In this document: positions 48,081 through 56,603 of the stretch, in pieces
Position numbering within the stretch: position 1 is the first letter of the stretch
How the letters are laid out: each line of letters starts with the position of its first letter
Notes under the pieces: model-generated
Database searches by the model: none
What the model was told of the DNA's origin: nothing
What the model saw: only the letters and a program-made list of their open reading frames with translations
Translations under genes and position numbers: made by a program
Origin: a virus
Strand: one strand, 5' to 3'
Length of the DNA: 64,000 nucleotides
Virus record (IMG/VR): IMGVR_UViG_3300028908_000006
Location: 1-64,000 of that record

Positions 48081-48899
48081 TCAAGTCAAAAACCTTACAT
48101 TAGCATCTAAATTATCACCACGTCTGAAGAATTCGATAGCCACCGTCCCTGTCACGTTTGGTGGGTAACCGGCCTTTTCTTCATAATCACTTGCATCTGA
48201 TCTTGATTTTCTGAAACCAGCTATCCTTATCAACCAGCGTGTTTTTTCAATAAGAGATGTGCCGTTGAGGTTAAGAGAAACTACCCTTTCAGGGGCGGCC
48301 ATCATATCGTGGGCATGGCCGGCTATGTATATGTCAGCATCAAAATTTTTACTCATGAGGGATAATCTGTTGAGTTTGTTGCCTTTGTATAACCCACCTC
48401 CGAAGCCGTGGCTCAGATAAAGGCTTGCTGAAAATCTGCTTTTCTTTCCAAAGAAGAGCTTTACAAGGGCCTCGTATGGATATGAGTTTTGTTTTATTCC
48501 CAGACGTTCCGCTATTATAGCTACTATATCAACCCCGACAGTTTTCCTGTATTTGTCATCATGGTTTCCACTTAACATCAGAAGCAGCTTGTCCTTTATA
48601 GGGGAGAACTCCTCTACGATGAGATCTATGGTGGCTGTAATTATATCCCCTGCTCTGTTCTTGAGATAGCGATTCAATAACTTGCCATCATATCTGCGGT
48701 CCCCAGGGGGGATGAACTCTCCCATATCACCAAGACAGATCCAGTAACAGGATGGTGTCTCTTTGATGAATGTCTTTACCCTCTCCCAGGATTGATGGTC
48801 GTGGGCTATACTGCCAAAGTGAGTGTCTGATACAGGCACTATGGTTATAGGCTTGGTGGTGGTTGGCGTTTCTGGTATCCTTATCTGAAAGCAATCCAT
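48081..48899 (-). CDS. Calcineurin-like metallophosphoesterase
   Basis: 272 residues. The full metal-binding set is visible: SDTHFG (D24, H26), GDMGEF, SGNHDD, LSHGFG and AGHAHD. Target unknown: a nuclease, nucleotide or protein phosphatase are all possible. It is on the opposite strand from the flanking structural genes and separate from sbcD, to which it is only distantly related. No clear ribosome site stands before the ATG. Confidence 0.85.
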   Translation of the reverse strand: MDCFQIRIPETPTTTKPITIVPVSDTHFGSIAHDHQSWERVKTFIKETPSCYWICLGDMGEFIPPGDRRYDGKLLNRYLKNRAGDIITATIDLIVEEFSPIKDKLLLMLSGNHDDKYRKTVGVDIVAIIAERLGIKQNSYPYEALVKLFFGKKSRFSASLYLSHGFGGGLYKGNKLNRLSLMSKNFDADIYIAGHAHDMMAAPERVVSLNLNGTSLIEKTRWLIRIAGFRKSRSDASDYEEKAGYPPNVTGTVAIEFFRRGDNLDANVRFLT

Positions 48900-48911
48900 T
48901 TGTGAGGGGGA

Positions 48912-49196
48912 ATGTTAGTGAAGGAGAAGATACTTTCCTTGATACCAAAGGAAAAGCAAGGAGCTATTGTTGGTGATGAATTGTTTTTCGAATGCCCCAA
49001 TCCTGAACATGATGATGAAAACTATACGAACTGTTCTATAAACTTGAAAACAGGCCTGTATTATTGCTTTGTGTGTGGAGAGAAAGGCAACTTGAAGAAA
49101 CTAAGTCGCATTTACAAATCGTCATCTAACAATATGGAGTATGATCCATTCAAGCCCGCTAAACAGGGCGTCAAACGAAGCTGGAGAATATGGTGA
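48912..49196 (+). CDS. Stand-alone CHC2-type primase zinc finger
   Basis: 94 residues. CPNPEH...C...CFVCGEKGNLKKL (about residues 28-66) is the zinc-binding domain that DnaG-type primases use to recognise template, here without polymerase or helicase domains. It is the third such finger in the window. A GAGGGGG site favours either ATG 48912 or GTG 48918. It heads the packaging and structural operon, so it may have been recruited for DNA packaging or regulation. Confidence 0.65.
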   Translation: MLVKEKILSLIPKEKQGAIVGDELFFECPNPEHDDENYTNCSINLKTGLYYCFVCGEKGNLKKLSRIYKSSSNNMEYDPFKPAKQGVKRSWRIW

Positions 49197-50656
49197 GTGA
49201 TCCCAGAATCGAAGTAAGTGACGTAGCCCACCCATACCACACCAGTAACGTGTCTTTGTGGCGTGAGTGCCACCTCGCTTTTAGAGGTGGTAAGGAGTTT
49301 ATAGAGTATGTGATCTCACGCCATCAGCTTGAACTTGATGATGATTTTTACATCCGTAAAAAGAGAGCCTTCTACCTGAATTTCGTGAAACGGATCGTAA
49401 ATACGATGACGGACATCATTTTCGATAATATGATAGTCCGTCCAACGATTGATAAATACAAAGTTTTAAAACCTTTTTACAAGAAAGCGTCTTTCTATGG
49501 CGAATCGTATGAGACCTTCATAAGGAGAGTTTCAAAACTCTCCTCTGTTTTTGGTTGGGTAGTGGTGGCCGTTGATTTCTTCGGGACAAAGGTACCCACT
49601 CTTGCTGATGTTGAAAATGGTGTTGCATACCCGCGTTTGAGGCTCTTCACTCCCCTTGAATTTGTTGATTGGCAGAGAAATGGTGATGGGTTCAAGTATG
49701 GGGTGGTGAAGAGAGAGGTCTATGTGAAGGAAGATCCTGACAATCCGTTTTCTGAGACAAAGAACATAGATGAATATATCCTTTATACCGATAAAGAAGT
49801 CGTTGTAATCAGAGAGGATGTAATTTCAGCACGTTACAAGCATAACCTCGGATTCGCTCCTTTGATCCTGGTAAATGATTCCACAGTTGACGAGTTTGGG
49901 TTCTCTGAACCCCTCATCAAGGATGCCTCTCGAATAGCGGCCACAATAGTAAACTGGTCGTCTGTTCTTGATGAGGTCTTTTCAAGACAGACATTGTCCC
50001 AGCTTGTCTATCCCAATGAAGGGTCAATTGAAGAGGAAGCAGCAAGGCTCCTGGATCGTAGCAACATCCAGGGCCAGATCTCAAACCTGGATGATCTGGC
50101 TAACTTCGAGAAACTAGTGTTGAAGAAGATAGGGACGGCCAAAGTATTTACATATCCGGCAAATGCCGGCCACCCTCCACAATATATCTCACCACCGGCT
50201 TCTGATATGAGGATTGGCTGGGAGATAATAATGCAGCTTGCCCAGGTGATGTTCTTCCTTGTTGGTCTTGGTAGTGTGAGAGAAGATATTTATACAGCAT
50301 CTTCCAAGGCCAGAGAGTCTGCTCTTTCTTTGATGAAGTCATACCTTAAGGATAAGGCAAACAATCTTCAAACAGCAGAAGAGAATATTCTTCAAACATT
50401 CTTTGCCTATATGCCGCCAAGCATTTGCCCTGCATCTATTGAAGTTAAGTATCCAGCCGAGATAGATCCTGGTCCTTATATTGATTTCTTTAACGCTACT
50501 GTTCAGTCTCTCATTAAACCGAACATATCAACGGAATTCAACAAGGCAATTCTTAAGAAGCTCGTAGATAAGTGCCCATACTTGACAGATGAAGAGAAGA
50601 GTGTTATAAAAGACGAAATAGATGCTTCTTCTGGCATATTCAACATTCCAAAATAA
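49190..50656 (+). CDS. Portal protein
   Basis: 488 residues. Forms the twelve-subunit channel for DNA entry and the head-tail joint. Evidence: a helical N-terminus with RKKRAFYLNFVKRIVNTMTDIIF typical of SPP1/DUF4055-type portals, a beta-rich wing region, a central 'GFSEPLIKDASRIA' helix, and a C-terminal stem and crown region. Length is standard. It sits before scaffold, terminase and capsid genes. Overlaps the previous gene by seven bases. Confidence 0.8.
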   Translation: MVSDPRIEVSDVAHPYHTSNVSLWRECHLAFRGGKEFIEYVISRHQLELDDDFYIRKKRAFYLNFVKRIVNTMTDIIFDNMIVRPTIDKYKVLKPFYKKASFYGESYETFIRRVSKLSSVFGWVVVAVDFFGTKVPTLADVENGVAYPRLRLFTPLEFVDWQRNGDGFKYGVVKREVYVKEDPDNPFSETKNIDEYILYTDKEVVVIREDVISARYKHNLGFAPLILVNDSTVDEFGFSEPLIKDASRIAATIVNWSSVLDEVFSRQTLSQLVYPNEGSIEEEAARLLDRSNIQGQISNLDDLANFEKLVLKKIGTAKVFTYPANAGHPPQYISPPASDMRIGWEIIMQLAQVMFFLVGLGSVREDIYTASSKARESALSLMKSYLKDKANNLQTAEENILQTFFAYMPPSICPASIEVKYPAEIDPGPYIDFFNATVQSLIKPNISTEFNKAILKKLVDKCPYLTDEEKSVIKDEIDASSGIFNIPK

Positions 50657-50690
50657 AGAGCCAAATAAATCCTAATAAAGGAGGTTTTGT

Positions 50691-51572
50691 ATGCCTGATA
50701 AGGACAAGGATAAAGATGTGCAGAAAGATGTCCATGATGGACAACAGCCAAACGTGAATGACGATGATGGTCGTTCAACGACTGATGCCGTTAAGAAAGG
50801 TATTGACGACATAAAGAAACAGGCTGCATCTACCAATGATCCTGAAGTGTTGAAGATCCTGCTGGACAAAATAACCTCTCTTGAAGAGCGTTTGTTGGAG
50901 TTACAACGACAGGAGGCTGAGAGGAAGGAACGAGAGGAGCAGGAAATACTGAAGCGTATGTCTGAGACTGAGAGGTTACGTTATGAGCTTGAGAAGAAGG
51001 AAAAGGAAATTGAGAAGGTTAAGAAGGAGCTTGAGGAGAGCCTTGGGAAGAAAGCGAGGGAGCTTGAAGAGCGTCTCAAGAAATATGAAGAGGATCGCAA
51101 AAAGCTTGCTGAAGCAGCGGCCAGGGCAAAAGCATTAGAGGCCGCTTCAAGATTTGGAGCATACAATCCTGAGCAGGTTTATCTCCTTATCAAGGACAAT
51201 CTTGTGGCTGGAGAAGACGGAAGCGTATTTGTAAGAGTGCGTGATGGTGAGCAATTCAAGCAGGTTCCTGTGGATGAGTATCTTAAAGAATTTCTTGCCC
51301 GTCCAGAAAACAAGAACCTCCTCAAAACCAATGCTGCTATTGGGGACAGGGATATAAGGCCCGAGGAAGGGGTAAAGACTTCCGCCCCATCTGCTGAAGG
51401 ACTCACTCCAGAGGTCGAGAAATTCTGGCGTGGTCTGTCTGAGCGTCAAAAGGAAAACATCATGAACAAAGCTATGATTATGAAGCGGCCGTGGCAGGAA
51501 CTGGCTCACCTGGAGTATATCAAATATACAAAGGCCAAACAATACAAGGAAAAATATATGAAGCGATCTTAA
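50691..51572 (+). CDS. Scaffolding protein
   Basis: 293 residues. Capsid assembly chaperone. It has a charged disordered start (PDKDKDKDVQK), a long Lys/Glu coiled coil from about residue 60 to 150, a small domain with GAYNPEQVYLLIKDNLV, and a basic helical C-terminus (KQYKEKYMKRS) of the type that binds coat protein. AAAGGAGG upstream. Confidence 0.8.
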   Translation: MPDKDKDKDVQKDVHDGQQPNVNDDDGRSTTDAVKKGIDDIKKQAASTNDPEVLKILLDKITSLEERLLELQRQEAERKEREEQEILKRMSETERLRYELEKKEKEIEKVKKELEESLGKKARELEERLKKYEEDRKKLAEAAARAKALEAASRFGAYNPEQVYLLIKDNLVAGEDGSVFVRVRDGEQFKQVPVDEYLKEFLARPENKNLLKTNAAIGDRDIRPEEGVKTSAPSAEGLTPEVEKFWRGLSERQKENIMNKAMIMKRPWQELAHLEYIKYTKAKQYKEKYMKRS

Positions 51573-51601
51573 CTCCTGATTCAGAAATGACGAGTCAGGA
51601 G
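51573..51601 (+). promoter_or_regulatory. Hairpin masking the next ribosome site
   Basis: CTCCTGA (51573-51579) pairs with TCAGGAG (51595-51601), covering the AGGAGG site of the 51612 gene. Similar hairpins precede the capsid and tail tube genes. Confidence 0.5.
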
Positions 51602-51611
51602 GGAAGCTATT

Positions 51612-51857
51612 ATGGCCAGAAAGAAGTCCAAGTTTAGAGTCCAGGAAGCTATCAAGCGTCCTGGTCGTGTTAGGAGCTACATCAAGAGACTTTATGGTGA
51701 CAGGGCATTTACCAAGCAGGGCACGATCAAGCAGGAGTATCTCATGCGTGCCATTGAACGTGTCAAGAATTCCAGAATGCCTAAGGAAAAGAAGAAGTCG
51801 TTACTTTCTGCACTAAATCTGGCAAGGAATCTCAAGTCTTGGGCAAAGAAGAGATAA
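51612..51857 (+). CDS. Small basic protein in packaging cluster
   Basis: 81 residues, not recognised; Lys/Arg-rich and helical (MARKKSKFRVQEAIKRPGRVR). Probably DNA-binding. Possibly a packaging or head protein. Its ribosome site is in a hairpin. Confidence 0.65.
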   Translation: MARKKSKFRVQEAIKRPGRVRSYIKRLYGDRAFTKQGTIKQEYLMRAIERVKNSRMPKEKKKSLLSALNLARNLKSWAKKR

Positions 51858-52276
51858 ACGAAATTGTCGAGCTTTCAGAGGTTATAGAAGAGGCTCAGGA
51901 TGATATGGTTGACATTCCTGAGCCTCTTCATGCTGGTGAAATAACAGATCCCCATGAGATTGAAGAGAAGCTGGCTGAACTTCCGGAGGAGCTAAAAACC
52001 CATGCTGCTCAGGGGATATTGAAGAAGATTGATGAGGGGCTTGAGTGGGCTGAGAGAGGAGTGAGACAGTTCTTCAATACCTCTCCGAAGAGAGCTGTAG
52101 AGTTCCAGCAAAACTACATTTCATTCCTGGAACTTAAAGCCAAAATCCTGAAACTCATCTCTGATACCGGTAGCACGAAACAACAGGCTGTTAGTGCACA
52201 ACAGAATAACATCATTGTAGATCCTGAATCGGCAAAGGAACTTGTTAACAAGCTGGTAAAGAAGCTCTATGAATAA
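51839..52276 (+). CDS. Putative small terminase subunit
   Basis: 145 residues from a TTG at 51839. Acidic N-terminus, helical core (GLEWAERGVRQFFNTSPKRAVEFQQNY) and a short tail. Its place directly before, and overlapping, the large terminase by eight bases fits TerS. No HTH is visible, so assignment is positional. AAGGA precedes the TTG. Confidence 0.5.
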   Translation: MGKEEINEIVELSEVIEEAQDDMVDIPEPLHAGEITDPHEIEEKLAELPEELKTHAAQGILKKIDEGLEWAERGVRQFFNTSPKRAVEFQQNYISFLELKAKILKLISDTGSTKQQAVSAQQNNIIVDPESAKELVNKLVKKLYE

Positions 52277-53849
52277 CATTGATGTCTCAAGTCTTTCAGA
52301 CAATGAAAGGAAACTTCTCGGATATGCTTGTTCACTTGATTTCAAGGCTTTTATAGCCGTCTGTCTGAGAGACCAACTCAACTATCCTTTTTCGCCCTTC
52401 CATGATTTCATTTGTGACCTTATAACCCATAAGCTTGGGAGCAGGATGCGATATGTGGTAGCAGCTCCCCGTGGATTTGGAAAGAGCTCCATCATAACGG
52501 AAGCTGCTGCCTTATGGCTTATCTGTCGTAGAGAATACATTTCTCTGTCCGATAGAGATCCAAGGAATAAAAACTACATCATAGTGATTTCAGACACCAT
52601 AGATCAGGCCGTGGAGCACCTGGCAAACGTAAAAGAGTTGCTTGTGAACAATGATACGATACGGATGTTGTTTCCAAATGCTTCTGGTGAGGGGCGGGTA
52701 TGGAAATCAGACATGATTGTTTCAAGATCCGGGGTTGTGGTGAGATCTCTTGGAACGACATCCAAGATAAGAGGACGGAGATTTGGGTTTGCAAGGCCGG
52801 ATCTTGTCCTTGCGGATGATATAGAGAATCTTGAAATGGTGCAATCTGAATCTATGAGGAACTATCTCTATGAGTGGTTCACGCGTGACGTGTTGAAAGC
52901 AGTTGATCCGGAACGCTCAGATGTCATCGTGGTTGGAACGATAATATCCAAGAATGCTTTACTATACAAGTTGTTTCACTCTGAAGAATTTGCAGGGTGG
53001 GATGGTAGGAAGTTCAAAGCCATTATTTCCTGGCCAAAGAGGATGGATCTGTGGGATGCCTTTGGTGAGATCATAAAAGATCGCAGAGATCCGAATAGAT
53101 TCCAGAAAGCTATGGAATTTTATGAAGCGCACAAAGAGGAGATGGACGAGGGTGCTGAGATACTATGGCCTCAGAGATTTACTCTTGTTGACCACATGAC
53201 AGAGTTCTATCTCGAAGGCAAAAAAACGTTCATGCTGGAAAGACAGAATGAGGTTGTGGAAGATGTAGATCGTGTCTTTGAGATTGATAAATACTACTAT
53301 TATCAGGATGAGGAGCTGGAAGAAATACCAAAATCAAGACTCCTTTTCTATATGTATGTAGATCCAGCCACGGGCAAGAAGAAAGGCAGATCACGAAAAC
53401 AATCAACTGATATGTTTGCCTGTGTGGTGATAGCAAAGGACATTGGAACGAACGTGTATTATCTGATAGATTACTACGCTGATATTATATCACCCAACAG
53501 GCAATTCGCTGTAATAAAGAAATTCATAAACACATATCCGATATACAGGTTCTTCGTGGAATCAAATACAAGCCAGTTCTACTACTACGAGTCGTTGAGA
53601 GATTGGTTGTTGAGGTCCGGGATACATCGCCCGATACCGAGACCTCATGTGAACAAGGAAAACAAAGAAAGAAGGATTGAGGCTCTGGCACCGTATCTTG
53701 AGAACTGGACATTGAGACTGTCTCCAAACCACAGACAGATGATAAGGGATCTTGAGGATTATCCGGCAGTAGAATACGATGACCTTCTTGATTGCCTTTC
53801 ATCCTGTTTCTTCAATGCATACAAACAAAGGAGATTGGTTATTGCCTGA
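52269..53849 (+). CDS. terL: Terminase large subunit
   Basis: 526 residues. The ATPase-nuclease motor that packages DNA. Walker A-like APRGFGKSS (66-74), Walker B LVLADDIE (near 180), coupling motif VVGT, and an RNase H-like nuclease with YVDPATG (first Asp, near 368), ESN (near 432) and DDLLDCL near the C-terminus (third acidic site). All catalytic elements are present. Confidence 0.93.
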   Translation: MNNIDVSSLSDNERKLLGYACSLDFKAFIAVCLRDQLNYPFSPFHDFICDLITHKLGSRMRYVVAAPRGFGKSSIITEAAALWLICRREYISLSDRDPRNKNYIIVISDTIDQAVEHLANVKELLVNNDTIRMLFPNASGEGRVWKSDMIVSRSGVVVRSLGTTSKIRGRRFGFARPDLVLADDIENLEMVQSESMRNYLYEWFTRDVLKAVDPERSDVIVVGTIISKNALLYKLFHSEEFAGWDGRKFKAIISWPKRMDLWDAFGEIIKDRRDPNRFQKAMEFYEAHKEEMDEGAEILWPQRFTLVDHMTEFYLEGKKTFMLERQNEVVEDVDRVFEIDKYYYYQDEELEEIPKSRLLFYMYVDPATGKKKGRSRKQSTDMFACVVIAKDIGTNVYYLIDYYADIISPNRQFAVIKKFINTYPIYRFFVESNTSQFYYYESLRDWLLRSGIHRPIPRPHVNKENKERRIEALAPYLENWTLRLSPNHRQMIRDLEDYPAVEYDDLLDCLSSCFFNAYKQRRLVIA

Positions 53850-54436
53850 TGTTTACCATAGCTGTCAAGCAAAGAAATCCCATCACAAAAGAACCAGCTC
53901 TATGGTTTTATTCACCAAGATGTTCTCTATGTTGCCGTGATTGCATAGTTCCGTTCAAGACGCAGACAGATTACACGAAACTCGATATTGTGCCTGTCAC
54001 AGAGAGATACAGGAACGAAATATCAAGTCTCGTTCTCTATCTTGGTAACATGACACAGAAGCCACATATCATTATAAAATATCTAAACGTGTTCAAATCT
54101 AGGTGGCCTGGGCTGAAACGCTACATTGCCTTCGCTGTCCCAAGCCTTGGTTATCTCTGGAAGTATTTCACCTACAATCTTGCTGATGGGCTTATATTTG
54201 ATCTCCATGCCCCGGCAGTAGTGCCAAGATCAGGGAAGCCTCCCCTCATGAAAGAAACCTGCTGCAATGAAAGACAGTTTATCCAAGCTCTCATTTTGTT
54301 GAGAGCGCTTGAAACGGACCCAAAGTCACCTCCTCATGTAATACGGGTGATGTTTGATCCCAGAAGATACAAGGCTAACCATGTTAAGGAATGGATGGGC
54401 TGGCTTAAAAATACATTTCCATTGGAGATGCCGTGA
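53849..54436 (+). CDS. Putative radical-SAM-like protein
   Basis: 195 residues. PRCSLCCRDC near residue 24 contains C-x3-C-x2-C, the iron-sulfur motif of radical SAM enzymes, and DGLIFDLHAP near residue 115 is similar to the strand 'DGxxxDxKxP' of activating enzymes. The barrel would be short, as in NrdG-type or QueE-type proteins. A structural zinc site is the main alternative. Start at 53849 overlaps the terminase stop (TGATG). Confidence 0.45.
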   Translation: MFTIAVKQRNPITKEPALWFYSPRCSLCCRDCIVPFKTQTDYTKLDIVPVTERYRNEISSLVLYLGNMTQKPHIIIKYLNVFKSRWPGLKRYIAFAVPSLGYLWKYFTYNLADGLIFDLHAPAVVPRSGKPPLMKETCCNERQFIQALILLRALETDPKSPPHVIRVMFDPRRYKANHVKEWMGWLKNTFPLEMP

Positions 54437-54690
54437 AGGATAATATCATTTCCCTTTCAGAAAAGAGGAAAGAGAAAAAGGAGTTTGAAAAGGTTGTTCT
54501 TTCTGGTATCTGGGAAGCTATCTTCCAGAACATCCTGAAAGTGATTGAAAAAGATCCAGACGCAGTCTCATTCGTTCTCATCACCTGGGACAAGAACTCA
54601 AACACGATAGACTGTCAGGCACACTCAGAGGGACCAGCTGATGTCCTGGTGATGATTGAGAAGGTGAAACACTACTTGATGGAAGACTAG
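54433..54690 (+). CDS. Hypothetical small protein
   Basis: 85 residues, GTG start overlapping the previous stop. Helix followed by a strand pair (SFVLITWDKNSNTIDCQAH). Not recognised. Confidence 0.6.
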   Translation: MKDNIISLSEKRKEKKEFEKVVLSGIWEAIFQNILKVIEKDPDAVSFVLITWDKNSNTIDCQAHSEGPADVLVMIEKVKHYLMED

Positions 54691-54696
54691 TTTACT

Positions 54697-55227
54697 TTAG
54701 GTTATTCCAAGTTTTTCTACAAACCAGGGAATATTTGGGATTACTTCTTCCGGATGCATCTCTTCCATTTTCTTCCTCAGGCTTAAAATAATATCTTCTC
54801 TTGCAAACCTGAACGTCTCTAAATCATCCAAAAACCTCAGAAGCCCAAGATAGCAGAAATCTGCAGGAAGGGGTGCCTTTGGGGAGATGAATCCATGCGG
54901 ATAAGTCTGTTTTATTTCTTTGTTTTTGATGGTGGTGATGTGGTAGAATAATTCGCTGCGCCATTGAACAAAATAAGGAACTCTGATAACTCGCATTCCA
55001 TATTCTCTTAGAAGGCTTGATTTACTCTTATCGTTGAGAATCACTTTTGCCTTCGTGTAATGTAACGGACCATCGAACTCTACGACAGTATCAAGGTCTG
55101 GGATATAAATATCTGGAATAACTACTCTTCCAGCAACCTTTATCCTTTTGTTTCTTTCAATTTTTAATTCACATTCTCTTTTTAAGTATCTGTATAACCT
55201 TTCTTCCGTTAGAAACTTTTCTCTCAT
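54697..55227 (-). CDS. EDxHD/Vsr-like (DUF559-type) endonuclease
   Basis: 176 residues. VVEFDGPLHY followed by ND and a Lys helix, then YGMRVIRVPYF, matches the Vsr/DUF559 nuclease fold and the E-D-x-H-D metal site of EDxHD homing endonucleases. It is transcribed against the structural operon, between terminase-linked genes and the capsid gene, the typical setting of a free-standing homing endonuclease. A minus frame continues upstream to 56067 but only as antisense of the capsid gene. Start at 55227 lacks a strong ribosome site. Confidence 0.65.
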   Translation of the reverse strand: MREKFLTEERLYRYLKRECELKIERNKRIKVAGRVVIPDIYIPDLDTVVEFDGPLHYTKAKVILNDKSKSSLLREYGMRVIRVPYFVQWRSELFYHITTIKNKEIKQTYPHGFISPKAPLPADFCYLGLLRFLDDLETFRFAREDIILSLRKKMEEMHPEEVIPNIPWFVEKLGIT

Positions 55228-55276
55228 AGCGATGTATCTACCACAGAAGCTTGTTGTAGTCAAGATTAAAAATTTT

Positions 55277-55323
55277 AGCCTAACTACTTCCTCCCAAAAT
55301 AACAAGGATAGGAGGAAGTAGTT
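55277..55323 (+). promoter_or_regulatory. Capsid leader: shared 22-mer and RBS-masking hairpin
   Basis: AACTACTTCCTCC (55282-55294) pairs perfectly over 13 bases with GGAGGAAGTAGTT (55311-55323), which ends right at the ATG and contains the ribosome site. The first 22 bases (55277-55298) recur exactly at 58751-58772 before the tail tube gene. Confidence 0.8.
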
Positions 55324-56331
55324 ATGCCCTACGATATTACAACCTTTAAAGAGTATATAGAGAAAGAGGCGTATTCGATCTTCTTCGACTCGCTTCCTGC
55401 CCCGGACCAGCCTTACTATCAGTTCGTTGAGGTGGATGAGGATACCGGTAAGATTCTCCACCAGACAGATTCTCTTGCTTACTCCGGGACTCTTGATACC
55501 TGGGAAGAGGGAGACACCCTCACTTATGAAGAGCCTCAGTTCGGTTATCCGGTGTATGGCCGAGTGAGGTTCTTCAGGAAGGGACGTAAGCTTACCTGGC
55601 ATCAGCAGCAGATTCAGTCCCTCGCGGACCAGCTTCTGGCTCAGGTGCGTGATTGGGCCTGGGCTTATACCAGGACTAAGAATGAGTGGATTCGCCGGAT
55701 GATCGAGGAAGGCGCTTTGACGGCTGGTTCTGCAGTATTCAACCAGTCCATTGCTGGTTCCGATCCCTGGACAGACCCAACTGGTAACTTTATCTATGAT
55801 AACAAGCCTTTCTTTGCCAATGACCTGTCTGGGACGGGTGGAAGCGACAATCGTCACCCTCTCAAGACAGATCCTACTAAGCTTTATGAGAACTATGCGG
55901 CTCTTCCGCTTACTTATGATAATTTGCTCACGGTTTACAACAAGATGGTCCAGAACAATGTTGACGACTGGGGCCGTAAGATAGAGGTGCGACCTGATAT
56001 TCTCCTGGTGCCAACTGCTCTTGAAGTAACTGCTCGTCAGCTGGTGGAAGCCGACTTCGCGCCTCATGATGATACCACTCCATCCAAGCCTAACCCGTTC
56101 AAGAATGTGCTTCGGGTAGTGGTATGGCCTGAGCTTCAGGTAAGTGATGGGTGGTGTTTGATCGATTCCAAGATGAAGGGAATCGTGGTGCTTGAGAATC
56201 CGGCTGACGTTGACATCAACGTTTGGATTGATGAGAAGGAGCGGGCGCTTTACTGTGACATCGTGTGTAAGTTTGGTGCCTATGTAAGGAACTGGCGTCC
56301 GTTCTTTGGTTGTAACTATCCTCAGAGCTAA
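55324..56331 (+). CDS. Major capsid protein
   Basis: 335 residues. HK97-fold-type coat protein inferred from position after scaffold and terminase, from size, and from features such as an N-terminal arm, Trp/Tyr-rich beta segments, 'VPTALEVTARQLVEADF' typical of the spine helix and domain A of phage coats, and a C-terminal 'VCKFGAYVRNWRPFFGC' strand pair. No protease domain is fused. The G/C-ending codon choice marks it as highly expressed. Its leader hairpin masks the ribosome site. Confidence 0.8.
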   Translation: MPYDITTFKEYIEKEAYSIFFDSLPAPDQPYYQFVEVDEDTGKILHQTDSLAYSGTLDTWEEGDTLTYEEPQFGYPVYGRVRFFRKGRKLTWHQQQIQSLADQLLAQVRDWAWAYTRTKNEWIRRMIEEGALTAGSAVFNQSIAGSDPWTDPTGNFIYDNKPFFANDLSGTGGSDNRHPLKTDPTKLYENYAALPLTYDNLLTVYNKMVQNNVDDWGRKIEVRPDILLVPTALEVTARQLVEADFAPHDDTTPSKPNPFKNVLRVVVWPELQVSDGWCLIDSKMKGIVVLENPADVDINVWIDEKERALYCDIVCKFGAYVRNWRPFFGCNYPQS

Positions 56332-56399
56332 TCCCTGAGATTATAGGGGTGGCGCTGGGCTTCCGTCTCATGGTGGGTGCCTGGCGCTGCCCTTCATCA

Positions 56400-56420
56400 T
56401 ATTATCATAGGAGGATAATA
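56400..56420 (+). promoter_or_regulatory. Hairpin presenting ribosome site in its loop
   Basis: TATTATC (56400-56406) pairs with GATAATA (56414-56420); the loop is ATAGGAG, part of the AGGAGG site of the gene at 56423. Upstream, 56350-56392 holds a twice-repeated TGGCGCTG. Confidence 0.5.
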
Positions 56421-56422
56421 AA

Positions 56423-56584
56423 ATGCCAAGGGGCAAGCGAAGTGAACCAAAGTTTAAGGACTTTGATGTCTTTACTAAGGAAGTTGCTGAGGCTGTTAGA
56501 GAAGGCCGTGTGTTGAAAATCAAAAATGGCTGGAGAGTGTTCTATGGCGAAGAAAAAGGGAAGAAAGAAGAAGAAAAAGTGTAA
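56423..56584 (+). CDS. 53-residue basic head-region protein
   Basis: 53 residues, MPRGKRSEPKF start, a helix and a Lys/Glu tail. AGGAGG upstream. Co-transcribed with capsid; perhaps a minor head or decoration peptide. Not recognised. Confidence 0.6.
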   Translation: MPRGKRSEPKFKDFDVFTKEVAEAVREGRVLKIKNGWRVFYGEEKGKKEEEKV

Positions 56585-56597
56585 AAAGAAGAAGTGA
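56544..56597 (+). CDS. 17-residue polylysine peptide
   Basis: In a different frame over the end of the previous gene, an ATG with GGAG eight bases upstream opens MAKKKGRKKKKKCKKKK (13 basic residues and one Cys). It may be a protamine-like DNA-binding peptide, or an accident of the A-rich overlap. Confidence 0.35.
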   Translation: MAKKKGRKKKKKCKKKK

Positions 56598-56603
56598 TGA
56601 AAG

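Noticed and set aside
55228-56067. Upstream continuation of the endonuclease reading frame to 456 codons
   Set aside because: This part is antisense to the capsid gene, shows no endonuclease-like sequence, and its openness reflects the biased codons of the capsid gene.
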